From positions 1 to 42,054 of the forward strand of contig CAIQWB010000119.1 in the NCBI GenBank assembly GCA_903875465.1: 42,054 nucleotides of DNA, written 5' to 3'. A program made the position numbers and the translations under genes. Position 1 is the stretch's first letter. Every line of letters starts with the position of its first letter. Source of the DNA: an uncultured Verrucomicrobia subdivision 3 bacterium. Its GTDB lineage: Bacteria > Verrucomicrobiota > Verrucomicrobiia > Limisphaerales > UBA11358. Under the pieces are notes generated by a model. That model did not search any database. It worked only from the letters and a program-made list of their open reading frames with translations, and was not told where the DNA came from. Positions 35,107 through 42,054 of the stretch are shown here, in pieces.

Positions 35107-36159
35107 TCAACCCATTTTCACTCGCTCACGATCTAGAAATGCTTGTATGCGCTCGACGATAACCGGGTCAGGACCGCTCACATAAACATTCCCGTCGACA
35201 TCGCTCTCTCGTTGATTTATTGAAATCTCGACGCCTGGAAAAGCACGAATTGCGAGTTCTCCTAGCTGGCTGGCGATGCTTGGGCCTAAGTCCGCAGAGG
35301 CGGTAATCTCTGCTGAGTATTCCGAATAAAGCGTCGCCTGGATAAGTTCTTCCTCACGTAAAATCTCCTCAGCCTCCGCAGTTGAAATGCCAATCTGTGC
35401 CTCGAAAGCGGCGTCTGCAATCCGCGCCTTCAACCACTCCAATTTTGCCGGATGCGTAAAGCCGATGGCCATGTGAATGGAGGTGAGGAGATGCTGAGTT
35501 TTGGTGTGGCAGACGCGGCAGAGAACCCACAAACTCGCGTCGTTATACTCCCAAGGCTCCAATACAAAGCTGTAGTAACCGTGGTGGACATCCAAATCAA
35601 AGGAACTACCGCAGAGGGCACAAACAGCCCCCCGTTCCTTAACAATGCGAGTTCGCTTCTGTATCCATCGCTCATCGAGGAGCTTTTCTTTGTAGGTGAG
35701 CGAGCGGAGAGGCTCAACGATTTCCTTGCCGGATTGTAGTTCGGCGAGTGAAAAGTAAATGGGACCTTGCTGGGTATATGCCGCCTTTGGTGCAGGTACT
35801 AACTGAACGACGTCATCGGGGGCGAGAATGTAAAAGCGATAATAGCCACTCTTGGCAAGAATACCGGCAGGCCCCGCGGCGGCGACGTAGGCCGTGATTC
35901 GCTTCTTTATTGGGTCACTCGCGGCGCATGTTTCTTCAATTTTCGAAGGATCGGCCCGCTCCACCTTCTGAATAGCGAATACCTTTTCCATGATTGCATC
36001 CGGGGGCGTCGTTCGGAACGTAATCAGAGGAGTGTTTTTGTAGGTGTATGCTTCTGGGCAGGAATAAATCAGGTGTTTTAAGATCAGTCCGTAGCTCTTG
36101 CCTGCGGGAACCGAAAGAACTTTTGGTGATTGTGGCACTTTGGTTTCCAATCTTGCCAT
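35107..36159 (-). CDS. HNH nuclease-like protein
   Basis: The 350-aa product from ATG 36159 (MARLETKVPQSPK) has a zinc-knuckle HNH pattern in its centre: CALCG, then DLDVHHGYY, and later LCRVCHTKT, giving Cys pairs and His residues of a beta-beta-alpha-metal fold. The N-terminal domain (GKSYGLILKHLIYSCPEAY) is unrecognised and may bind DNA. The C-terminal 100 residues are acidic and helical. It lies 10 bp downstream of the ParB-accessory-like gene on the same strand, so the two form an operon. An upstream start at 36267 would read through that gene in another frame and is unlikely. It is likely a DNA nuclease of a defence or mobile-element module. Confidence 0.7.
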   Translation of the reverse strand: MARLETKVPQSPKVLSVPAGKSYGLILKHLIYSCPEAYTYKNTPLITFRTTPPDAIMEKVFAIQKVERADPSKIEETCAASDPIKKRITAYVAAAGPAGILAKSGYYRFYILAPDDVVQLVPAPKAAYTQQGPIYFSLAELQSGKEIVEPLRSLTYKEKLLDERWIQKRTRIVKERGAVCALCGSSFDLDVHHGYYSFVLEPWEYNDASLWVLCRVCHTKTQHLLTSIHMAIGFTHPAKLEWLKARIADAAFEAQIGISTAEAEEILREEELIQATLYSEYSAEITASADLGPSIASQLGELAIRAFPGVEISINQRESDVDGNVYVSGPDPVIVERIQAFLDRERVKMG

Positions 36160-36169
36160 TGTTAGTTTC

Positions 36170-36844
36170 CTACTGCTTTCCCCCGAACTTCTCCAGCAAC
36201 TCCCGCAACTCGGCCAATTTCTTCTGGATAGCCTTGTCCTTGCTCTCCTCGGCCAACTTTTCAACACTGGCCAAAAGCTTCAATGCCGACCCAAGATCAA
36301 CCTGAGCCGACTTCTTGACCCCGCTCTTTTTTCCTTTTTTTGCAGGTTTGAATTTCACGGCCGCTTTTTTGACGATAGCGGCGGTGACCTCCTTTTTCTT
36401 TTCCACAGCTAGTTTTTTGGCGGACTCATATGTTTCTTTTATTTGATCATCCGTCAACCCCGTCATGGGTCTGGCAACCGACTCGTTTTCGATAATGACA
36501 CCAATTGGTGTCAAAACGTCAACTACGTGGGAGGCCGCGATTTGGCGGTTAACGTGGGTCTTGCTGAACCCCCACTCCGTTCTGCAATATTCCTCGAATT
36601 GCGTGTATTTGGCCTTGTACAGGCTTTTGTCCCGGATAATGGCCAAAGCCCTGCCCACTTCCACAAATGTGTCCCAGCCCTTTTTAATGGCTTTTTCACA
36701 TCGTTCCAACTCATCAGCCTCATCTTTGCCGAGTTTGGCTGGCAGAACTTCACCGGTGCCGGCATCAATGGTGGGTGGGGGTATCGATGCCTTTTTTGTC
36801 TGGGTCACTGCTTTCGCTTCGTCACTTTTAGAGGATTTCGCCAT
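36170..36844 (-). CDS. Plasmid/phage-type ParB-accessory-like DNA-binding protein
   Basis: From ATG 36844 the product is 224 aa. The middle has GWDTFVEVGRALAIIRD, YTQFEEYCRTEWGFSKTHVNR and ESVARPMTGLTDDQ. This run of blocks is seen in DUF3102-like and ParB-associated proteins of plasmids and prophages, where the GFSKTHVNR part is a helix-turn-helix. A Lys/Ala-rich linker (KFKPAKKGKKSG) and a C-terminal coiled coil (KAIQKKLAELRELLEKFG) follow. A longer start at 36946 adds a stretch with no features. It precedes the HNH gene by 10 bp and probably directs or regulates that nuclease. Confidence 0.65.
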   Translation of the reverse strand: MAKSSKSDEAKAVTQTKKASIPPPTIDAGTGEVLPAKLGKDEADELERCEKAIKKGWDTFVEVGRALAIIRDKSLYKAKYTQFEEYCRTEWGFSKTHVNRQIAASHVVDVLTPIGVIIENESVARPMTGLTDDQIKETYESAKKLAVEKKKEVTAAIVKKAAVKFKPAKKGKKSGVKKSAQVDLGSALKLLASVEKLAEESKDKAIQKKLAELRELLEKFGGKQ

Positions 36845-36997
36845 AATTTTTTCGATCAAATGATTTGCGCTGGTTTTCGTTGCGCTTTGCTGGGCTCGAA
36901 ACAACACGATCTGAGAGGAAAGGTCAAATGCAATTCCCACAGGCATTGCTGGGCGTTTCGCTTACCGCCCAAAGAAGATGCGATCTTGTAGTTGGCA

Positions 36998-38062
36998 TCA
37001 GACGAAGTGCCCATGGGTTCTCAGCGTTTCGAGCAGGCCTAGGGCGCACTCTCGATGGTCTTCGCCTGTGAAAGACGGCGCTACTTGCTCGGCAATACGA
37101 GTGCAATACTCCCGGTCCCGGCGTTGCTCATAGAGGATCAACAGCAACATCGCCCAATAGCGTGGAGCTTCCGGCACCTCGGAATCCAGAGTGATTGAGG
37201 CCAAAATATCTCGGCGGTTGGGTGCCAAGTCCACGATGGAGGCAACGCACTGCCCGATGGTTCCCCTCTCGAAGCCCCCTTCAACGACGACGCTCAGGAG
37301 CGTTAGAACCGACTCGCGCGACAGCATCCTTTTTAGCATCAACGCAACCTCCCTACTTGTGCTTTCATCGATGACGTTCGTGCCAGGAACCCAAAGGACG
37401 TCCATGTGGCCAGGAATATGGGAGAGAGTCGCCACCAAGAGGGGAAGCAGTTGGTGGCCTCGAAAATTGTTTATTGAGCTGACCAAGTAGTACCAGGTTT
37501 CCTGGCGGTTACGGTGGAAGCTGAATAACGCCCGGATGCCACTCTCGCACCGGGGCAAATCCTCCAAGTGCGAAAAATGACTCAAAGACCGCCCGAAGTT
37601 TTCAAATTCGGAAAATTTCTTGCGGTAGGCAAGGAAGTGATCCCGGAAAACATCGAAGTGTGCGTGGTCATAGACGTTCTCGTCTGGCACCTCAATGTTG
37701 AATTGCCCTGGTTTGTCGTATATATGGGCCGTAATGTCAACCCAGCGGGCCGTGTCAGATGTGGGATCGTAAACGAAACCACATACTGGCAAAGGTTGGG
37801 ACCGCCAATATTCAAAGTGCCGCTTGTCTGCGGGCAATACAAATTTGTCCCCACGCATGTACGAAGGGCCGGACTTTATTTGGGTGGAGATGGAATAGCC
37901 AATGGGAGCCTCATCTATCACGATCTCGATGGTGCCATCCAAACCAACGTCATTCTCCTGATCAATTTTGTGAAAGATGCAATTGCAACTGGTGGTCACC
38001 TTTGCAACATGGTGAAAACCCACTGATGCCGTGCCGCTAGAGCGTGGTCTTTTTGTGGTCAT
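36998..38062 (-). CDS. DUF4365 predicted restriction-endonuclease-fold protein
   Basis: The 354-aa product from ATG 38062 (MTTKRPRSSGTASVGF) carries a DUF4365 domain in its first 160 residues. The predicted PD-(D/E)xK elements are NDVGLDGTIEIVID (Asp42, Glu46) and STQIKSG (Gln61, Lys63), followed by HFEYWRSQPLPVCGFVYDP and WVDIT. The C-terminal half is helical, with repeat-like segments (LLPLLVATLSHIP, ALMLKRMLSRESVL), perhaps HEAT-like. The domain is common in defence islands; the target is not known. It lies 153 bp upstream of the ParB-accessory-like gene on the same strand and could share its transcript. Confidence 0.75.
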   Translation of the reverse strand: MTTKRPRSSGTASVGFHHVAKVTTSCNCIFHKIDQENDVGLDGTIEIVIDEAPIGYSISTQIKSGPSYMRGDKFVLPADKRHFEYWRSQPLPVCGFVYDPTSDTARWVDITAHIYDKPGQFNIEVPDENVYDHAHFDVFRDHFLAYRKKFSEFENFGRSLSHFSHLEDLPRCESGIRALFSFHRNRQETWYYLVSSINNFRGHQLLPLLVATLSHIPGHMDVLWVPGTNVIDESTSREVALMLKRMLSRESVLTLLSVVVEGGFERGTIGQCVASIVDLAPNRRDILASITLDSEVPEAPRYWAMLLLILYEQRRDREYCTRIAEQVAPSFTGEDHRECALGLLETLRTHGHFV

Positions 38063-38311
38063 GGCAACGTTGGCTTGCGATCCAAATCTTCGTGAAGTTA
38101 GAATACGCACCGGCGTGTTTCAGAACAACATAACTTTTCCTATTCAGATTTCCTCGTTTCGGTTGCAAATTCATCCGAATCAGCGGGGAAGCCCAAGTTT
38201 TGAGGTTATTTCAAGCCTCTTTAAGCCGATAATAGAATCATACGTAATGTTCTTGCAAGGCACCAACAACAGGTGTAACTTGTGTTTAACGAAAGAGAAA
38301 ATTGAAAATTT

Positions 38312-38614
38312 ATGGATCAAACTCCTGCCTATATTGAACCAAAAGACGTTAACTCACCTCGGCGTCATTGGACCCTCCTCATGGTGCTCGACCCGGGGGA
38401 AGAGGAAGGCATAGCACTATGCGTGGGGCGTTGGGATGGCACTCCTTGTTTGGGAATGCGATGGAACGGAAGTGGTGATAGTCCACTTGGCAATCCCCAG
38501 TCGAGGGGTATTCCAACATGGTTCATTATCCCATTGGGTGTTTATGCAAACGCCATTATTGAAGCCCTTCCTACTGATAAAAAGCAAATGGCTCGAAATT
38601 TTTTGCCGGCTTAA
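38312..38614 (+). CDS. Conserved hypothetical protein (GNPQSRG-type)
   Basis: The 100-aa product has a compact alpha/beta pattern: HWTLLMVLDPGEEEG, VGRWDGTPCLGMRWNG, GNPQSRGIPTWFIIP. I recall similar small proteins in scattered bacterial accessory regions, without an assigned function. It is divergent from the DUF4365 gene across 249 bp and co-oriented with the next gene, 58 bp on. No signal peptide or membrane segment. Confidence 0.6.
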   Translation: MDQTPAYIEPKDVNSPRRHWTLLMVLDPGEEEGIALCVGRWDGTPCLGMRWNGSGDSPLGNPQSRGIPTWFIIPLGVYANAIIEALPTDKKQMARNFLPA

Positions 38615-38672
38615 CCGCTGATTCCACCTATAACCATACAAATCAACAAAACCTGAAAGGAATAAGCACATT

Positions 38673-39032
38673 ATGGCACTCAATCCATCGTCAGATCTTC
38701 GAGACGTACGCGGAATCGCTGAAAATGAAAAAACGCTGATCAAGTCCTTCGTCCAGGGCGCGGTCTACTGCTGGGTGAAGAACCGCACAGGGGAACCATT
38801 CGCGGTTCGCGATTTAATGGGGGGCGAGAATTTTGAGTGGCGGGGCACACCGCTCATTGCTCTTTTCGATAAACATAGTAACGGAGGCAAATCGGATGAG
38901 GATGCGATTAAAGCCGCCGCCAAGGATTTGGGGTGGCTTGTGAAAACCGTCCTCGCAGAGGACAAACGCACATTTATCCCTAGCAAGGCGGGTTTGGTTA
39001 GCCATTACCGCTGGGTCGGCAACGAGGCGTAA
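38673..39032 (+). CDS. Hypothetical protein, 119 aa
   Basis: The frame starts at ATG 38673 after a GAAAGGAA ribosome-binding site, one of the few good ones in the window. The product looks like a small mixed alpha/beta cytoplasmic protein (KSFVQGAVYCWVKNR, WRGTPLIALFDKH, AIKAAAKDLGWLVKTVL). I do not recognise the family. It follows the 100-aa hypothetical on the same strand and may be co-transcribed with it. Confidence 0.6.
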   Translation: MALNPSSDLRDVRGIAENEKTLIKSFVQGAVYCWVKNRTGEPFAVRDLMGGENFEWRGTPLIALFDKHSNGGKSDEDAIKAAAKDLGWLVKTVLAEDKRTFIPSKAGLVSHYRWVGNEA

Positions 39033-39083
39033 ATGCCATGTGGCGGAATTTTTGAGGCCAAAATCACCAAATCCAAATTATCA

Positions 39084-39164
39084 ATGAACACAGATGAATC
39101 AACAAATGGGGTGTGTGACCATTGCAATGACCGCGTCGAGGTTTGCCATTGTGAGATTGCTTGA
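39084..39164 (+). CDS. Possible 26-aa cysteine-rich microprotein
   Basis: A short frame encodes MNTDESTNG followed by CDHCNDRVEVCHCEIA, with a Cys-x2-Cys and a Cys-His-Cys that could bind zinc. It lies between two plus-strand genes in an otherwise empty 311-bp gap. There is no Shine-Dalgarno sequence and no homology knowledge, so chance is quite possible. Confidence 0.3.
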   Translation: MNTDESTNGVCDHCNDRVEVCHCEIA

Positions 39165-39343
39165 CCATCATGGGTCCAGTTCGGCTCTACGTTTGCGCCA
39201 GCAATGGAGTCGCAACACCCTTGTAGAAATAAGAAAAAGCCGCCCGCTGATTGCCATTCCACTCACATTACGTCGATTCTTGTAATCATTGTTAGCTTTG
39301 GAAAGTCAATGAACCAAAGAAAAGACCAAGACAAATAAATAAT

Positions 39344-40621
39344 ATGGCAATTCACCGGAAAACATTGCAATGCCTCACATGCGGGCAAAAAACCGTGACG
39401 AGAACCACGTTGGGAAATGGTGATTATCAAGATTGTGCTTTCCCCTGTCCTAAATGCGGTATCGAAATAGGATATAGAATCCAACTTCATCTGAATACGA
39501 GGTTGCATGAGCTTACAATGGCGGGCATATCCCCTCAGGATGCTTTCGGGCAACTAAAGGACTTCAAACCACTTGAGTTTTTGAACATCAGAAATGCGGC
39601 CTCTTGCGAAGAGGAAGCCAGTTTGCCCGTGAGGAGTTTCAGTGATACGCTCCTAAACCCAGCACCGGAACAGGATATTATCTCCCCATTTATTTCGACC
39701 GCATTCCTCCCAAAGAACAGAGACCAATTTGCACTACATCAACGCATCAGACAAGCGGCGGCCACGAGACACTGGGCGAGCGTGCGTAATCTTTTGACGC
39801 ATTTGGAACGAAAACAGTGGGACTTATTTGACACCCAGTGGGAGCTGTTAGAGCTAGAAGGCGAAAATAAATCAGAAGCCGCTAGGATCAAGTCTGCTTT
39901 TCGTGCGATCGAAGAATGGGAAAAGGTGTTTGCTCCGGGAAGTGATAGAGACAAGGAGACCGTACAGAAGCGTATTGCATTGGGACGCGCTACCTCTCGC
40001 CCACTAATGCAAGAGCTTGTCGACTTCTTCCAAAGCAAAGCTAAAGATGAATCACTTTATCGCGAATTAGTCGCCATCCGCAACCGTTGGGCGGAACACT
40101 ATGTCTGCCTCAGTCCGATTTACATAAGGTTCTACTGGGATGAGTCGAAGCACAAATTGGATCCATACAGTATTACGGAAAAGCGATTTGAAGAATTGAA
40201 GTTCCTTTACGTAGAGTCCTTTGAAACTTTCTGCCGCATTTCGGTCATCGCGGCAGGCATAGAGGGAATTATTCACAAGGGCAAGGTAGGTGTACCGCTC
40301 ACAAATCGAGTAATGGATTTAACCCAATTTGAGACAATCGCCAATGGAAACAAGCCCGACATGTTGAAGCAATTGAAAATTACCGACCTGTTCGTTCCCT
40401 TTATCGACCATAAACTTCGCAATGGAATCGGCCACCACTCAGCATACTATGACGTTGCCACCGACTCGGTATTCTACCGGGTGGAAAACGCAAATGGCAT
40501 TCAAGATTTAAAAATCTCATATACACTTTTTTGCGAAAAGGTTGTGAACCTTTACCGCCAGTTGCATGTAGTTAGCTTGTATGTGCATTGGTTGAGGCAG
40601 TCAGCTCTCGGGGTAATGTAG
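39344..40621 (+). CDS. Zinc-ribbon protein with HEPN-like C-terminus
   Basis: The 425-aa product begins with a zinc ribbon (CLTCG near residue 10, CPKCG near 35). A helical middle follows (LRQAAATRHWASV-like and NLLTHLERKQWDLFD segments). The C-terminal 150 residues are helical and contain KLRNGIGHHSAYYD, with the R-x4-H motif (Arg359 to His364) typical of HEPN ribonuclease domains. HEPN proteins cut RNA in toxin-antitoxin and abortive-infection systems. Whether this is an active HEPN fold or a look-alike is not settled by the motif alone. A bidirectional terminator lies 145 bp downstream. The context of nuclease and BREX genes supports a defence role. Confidence 0.6.
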   Translation: MAIHRKTLQCLTCGQKTVTRTTLGNGDYQDCAFPCPKCGIEIGYRIQLHLNTRLHELTMAGISPQDAFGQLKDFKPLEFLNIRNAASCEEEASLPVRSFSDTLLNPAPEQDIISPFISTAFLPKNRDQFALHQRIRQAAATRHWASVRNLLTHLERKQWDLFDTQWELLELEGENKSEAARIKSAFRAIEEWEKVFAPGSDRDKETVQKRIALGRATSRPLMQELVDFFQSKAKDESLYRELVAIRNRWAEHYVCLSPIYIRFYWDESKHKLDPYSITEKRFEELKFLYVESFETFCRISVIAAGIEGIIHKGKVGVPLTNRVMDLTQFETIANGNKPDMLKQLKITDLFVPFIDHKLRNGIGHHSAYYDVATDSVFYRVENANGIQDLKISYTLFCEKVVNLYRQLHVVSLYVHWLRQSALGVM

Positions 40622-40765
40622 GCGCTTGCAAATCGCCCGGCGCACCACACAGCGATCGGAACCACGACAGCGACGAGGACGGCAGGTCCGTCAACGCCGC
40701 TTATCATTGCCATAATGGAATATGCGTTTGGAACACTTGCTGGCGCATCGGAAAATTCAAGAAAG

Positions 40766-40793
40766 GGCAGTCCCGTGAAGGACTGCCGTTTTT
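40766..40793 (+). terminator. Rho-independent terminator (probably bidirectional)
   Basis: GGCAGTCC pairs perfectly with GGACTGCC over a CGTGAA loop and is followed by GTTTTT. It closes the transcript of the zinc-ribbon gene and, on the other strand, the small frame at 40799-40915. Confidence 0.85.
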
Positions 40794-40798
40794 GAATA

Positions 40799-40915
40799 CT
40801 ACTTCTTTTTGAGCAAACGACGGATTCTGGGCAACGTCATACAGAATGCGGCGGCGATAAACGCAAACGACCCGGATTCAATGTGGATGTTGACCGTTTC
40901 AAAAATAATTTTCAT
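40799..40915 (-). CDS. Possible 38-aa membrane microprotein
   Basis: The minus-strand ATG frame encodes MKIIFETVNIHIESG, a hydrophobic SFAFIAAAFCMTL, and a basic tail, PRIRRLLKKK. This arrangement suits a very small single-span membrane protein with a cytoplasmic positive end. It ends 6 bp before the hairpin at 40766-40793, which could terminate it. There is no ribosome-binding site and no known family. Confidence 0.4.
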   Translation of the reverse strand: MKIIFETVNIHIESGSFAFIAAAFCMTLPRIRRLLKKK

Positions 40916-40933
40916 TTTATTTGAAAAGGAATT

Positions 40934-40966
40934 GTTGAGTCTTCCTCAACGACGTGTTTGTTGAGG
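40934..40966 (+). other. Mutually exclusive hairpins GTTGAG / CCTCAAC / GTTGAGG
   Basis: CTCAAC (40945-40950) can pair with GTTGAG at 40934-40939 or, extended, with GTTGAGG at 40960-40966. Competing stems of this type occur in attenuators, but no T-run follows and there is no nearby gene start. Confidence 0.3.
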
Positions 40967-41384
40967 ATGCTCATTGGAAGGCGAGCTTTTTTAACCTCGC
41001 ACGCCCAGAGCCCAAAAGGTTGGACCGGCTAATGCTCAGTAGTTTTTATCTCCGGCCAAGTTCCACCTTGACCAGAATTCCCCTGCCATTTGAAAGCAAG
41101 ATTGTCTAATTCTCCCATGAAAAAGTGATTTTGTCAAAATGTTGGAGCAGTGAACCAAGCCAGCTTGACCACCGCATCCAACGCGGAAATCAAACCTCAA
41201 GTGAACGGCACCGATTCTTCAATCCAAATCAGACGCAAAGATCTAAAAATTCCGGTTTTTTGACCACCCGGCCGTTGAAGGCGTCAGCCTTCGCGTTTCA
41301 ACCTTGCGCCTCCGCAACGAAAACCCGACAATCAGGAAGTCACATGTTGCGGGATTTTAACATATTTTGGTGGGGGAATGCCAA
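40967..41384. other. Non-coding region upstream of brxF
   Basis: No gene is recognised. GCGAG (40981-40985) and CTCGC (40996-41000) flank a T-run as a small dyad. The BREX promoter should lie here, but no clear -35/-10 pair stands out. Confidence 0.35.
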
Positions 41385-41882
41385 GTGACAGAACTTCGCT
41401 TTCCTCAGCTAGTTAACACGATTCGCGCCACAGCAGGAGCATACTATAAATTGACGCTCCTTGCCGGCGGCACGCATTGTGGCAAAACGCATTGGCTCAA
41501 ACAGGTCGCGACTGAGCTTGGCCTGCCCACCGTCAATCTCAGCCTTTTGCTCAGCCAGCGCTTGCTCAACCAGAACCGCCGTCAGCGGTCGCTCAACGCC
41601 GAGGCCGTCGCAACCGAAGTCATTGACGAGCATTACAAATCTGGCCTGTGCCTTGATGACACCGAACTGCTCTTCGATTCCACGCTCAGATTGAATCCCC
41701 TGGTTTTTCTTCGGGAAATCACCCGAAACCGCCTGGTTGTGGCTACTTGGAATGGTGGATTCACCGGCGGCGAACTGCGATTCGGCCAGCCCGGCCACCC
41801 AGATTTTTTTAGCCAGCCCGTGAACGGGTTTCCCGTAGTTTCCGTCGCCGAGGATAAACTCCTACTGCACTTGACCACATGA
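41385..41882 (+). CDS. brxF: BREX type 3 P-loop protein BrxF
   Basis: The 165-aa product starts best at GTG 41385, with GGGGGA eight bases upstream. It has a Walker A motif, GGTHCGKT, at 28-35, a Walker B-like LCLDDTELLFD near 95, and the family blocks TVNLSLLLSQRLL, RLNPLVFLREITRNRLVVATWNG and GQPGHPDFF. BrxF is the first gene of type 3 BREX phage-defence systems, normally followed by brxC, the methylase gene, the helicase gene, pglZ and brxA. Here it is intact, but the next gene is cut, so a working system would have to continue on the other side of the insertion. Confidence 0.85.
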   Translation: MTELRFPQLVNTIRATAGAYYKLTLLAGGTHCGKTHWLKQVATELGLPTVNLSLLLSQRLLNQNRRQRSLNAEAVATEVIDEHYKSGLCLDDTELLFDSTLRLNPLVFLREITRNRLVVATWNGGFTGGELRFGQPGHPDFFSQPVNGFPVVSVAEDKLLLHLTT

Positions 41883-41944
41883 AATACAGCGAACTGATCC
41901 ATTTTCAGCCCATCGAGTGTATCCGTGTGGCTAACCCCGTATAG
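41879..41944 (+). pseudogene. brxC: 5' remnant of brxC
   Basis: ATG 41879 overlaps the last bases of brxF. The first 13 codons, MKYSELIHFQPIE, match what I recall of the start of BREX type 3 BrxC proteins. The sequence then diverges and stops after 21 codons at 41944. Full BrxC is over 1000 aa. The break at about 41918 coincides with the presumed end of the IS66-like element. Confidence 0.7.
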
Positions 41945-42054
41945 GCCAGGTGGGCGGGCCGCACTAAACTGCGGGGGATGTCAGGAGACTTTTTTGTGGG
42001 CGGCTTGCCAAACGGTTGGGGTCAGCTCGGCGACGCGGTTAATGGGCCAGTCGC
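41918..42054 (-). mobile_element. End of an IS66-family-like insertion sequence
   Basis: From about 41918 the sequence no longer fits brxC and contains, on the minus strand, the 3' end of a transposase-like frame. The exact terminus and inverted repeat cannot be fixed from one end. The element continues beyond the window. Confidence 0.6.
41981..42052 (-). CDS. IS66-family transposase, C-terminal end (partial)
   Basis: The minus-strand frame running in from the window edge reads DWPINRVAELTPTVWQAAH and then KKVS before a stop at 41981-41983. The P-x-N-R-x-x-E-L-x-P-x-x-W pattern resembles the C-terminal domain of IS66 TnpC transposases. Only 23 residues are visible, so family assignment is tentative. 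Confidence 0.6.
   Translation of the reverse strand, partial: DWPINRVAELTPTVWQAAHKKVS

Overview
The window looks like a chromosome segment of a Verrucomicrobiota bacterium, probably of the Pedosphaera/Limisphaerales kind. This is inferred from the gene content: very large secreted LamG, Calx-beta and Ig-type proteins with the C-terminal tails common in that group, a pyrophosphate-type phosphofructokinase, and few Shine-Dalgarno sequences. No rRNA, tRNA or CRISPR array was seen.

Region 1 (1-17650) is one secreted-protein operon plus a convergent gene. A LamG protein overlaps (TAATG) a 3323-aa exported giant. That is followed by a 1241-aa exported adhesin-like protein (TSP3, CSPG, LamG-like, RTX and Calx-beta segments), and then, overlapping (ATGA), by a parvulin-type lipoprotein foldase. 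A secreted YHYH-family protein converges on the operon with only 2 bp between stop codons. The C-terminal third of the giant, a long helical region followed by a beta-rich end, resembles the pore and TcB-binding end of Tc-toxin A subunits. No TcB or TcC gene is visible. An 84-nt three-way-junction fold sits at the window start.

Region 2 (17651-26976) is mostly ordinary chromosome: a short inverted-repeat (MITE-like) element, a RES/Xre toxin-antitoxin remnant in reversed order, an Ig-fold secreted protein, an old-yellow-enzyme reductase, a GH43 glycosidase, argJ, a LacI regulator, and PPi-dependent phosphofructokinase followed by a good terminator.

Region 3 (about 27000-42054) is an AT-richer accessory or defence island. 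A nucleotidyltransferase-fold gene and a TOTE-type primase-helicase lie between two diverged copies of a small XRE regulator with shared upstream sequence. Next come an XRE/P-loop NTPase, an HTH protein with an apparently leaderless promoter, an HNH nuclease paired with a ParB-accessory-like protein, a DUF4365 predicted nuclease, small conserved hypotheticals and a zinc-ribbon protein with a HEPN-like R-x4-H motif. The window ends with brxF of a type 3 BREX system. The following brxC is cut after about 13 matching codons by what looks like an IS66-family element.

The strongest candidates for something new are the TcA-like giant-protein operon, the XRE-flanked nucleotidyltransferase/TOTE module, and the cluster of uncharacterised nuclease, HEPN-like and P-loop genes beside the broken BREX locus. 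All functional statements come from reading sequence and motifs; no database search was run.
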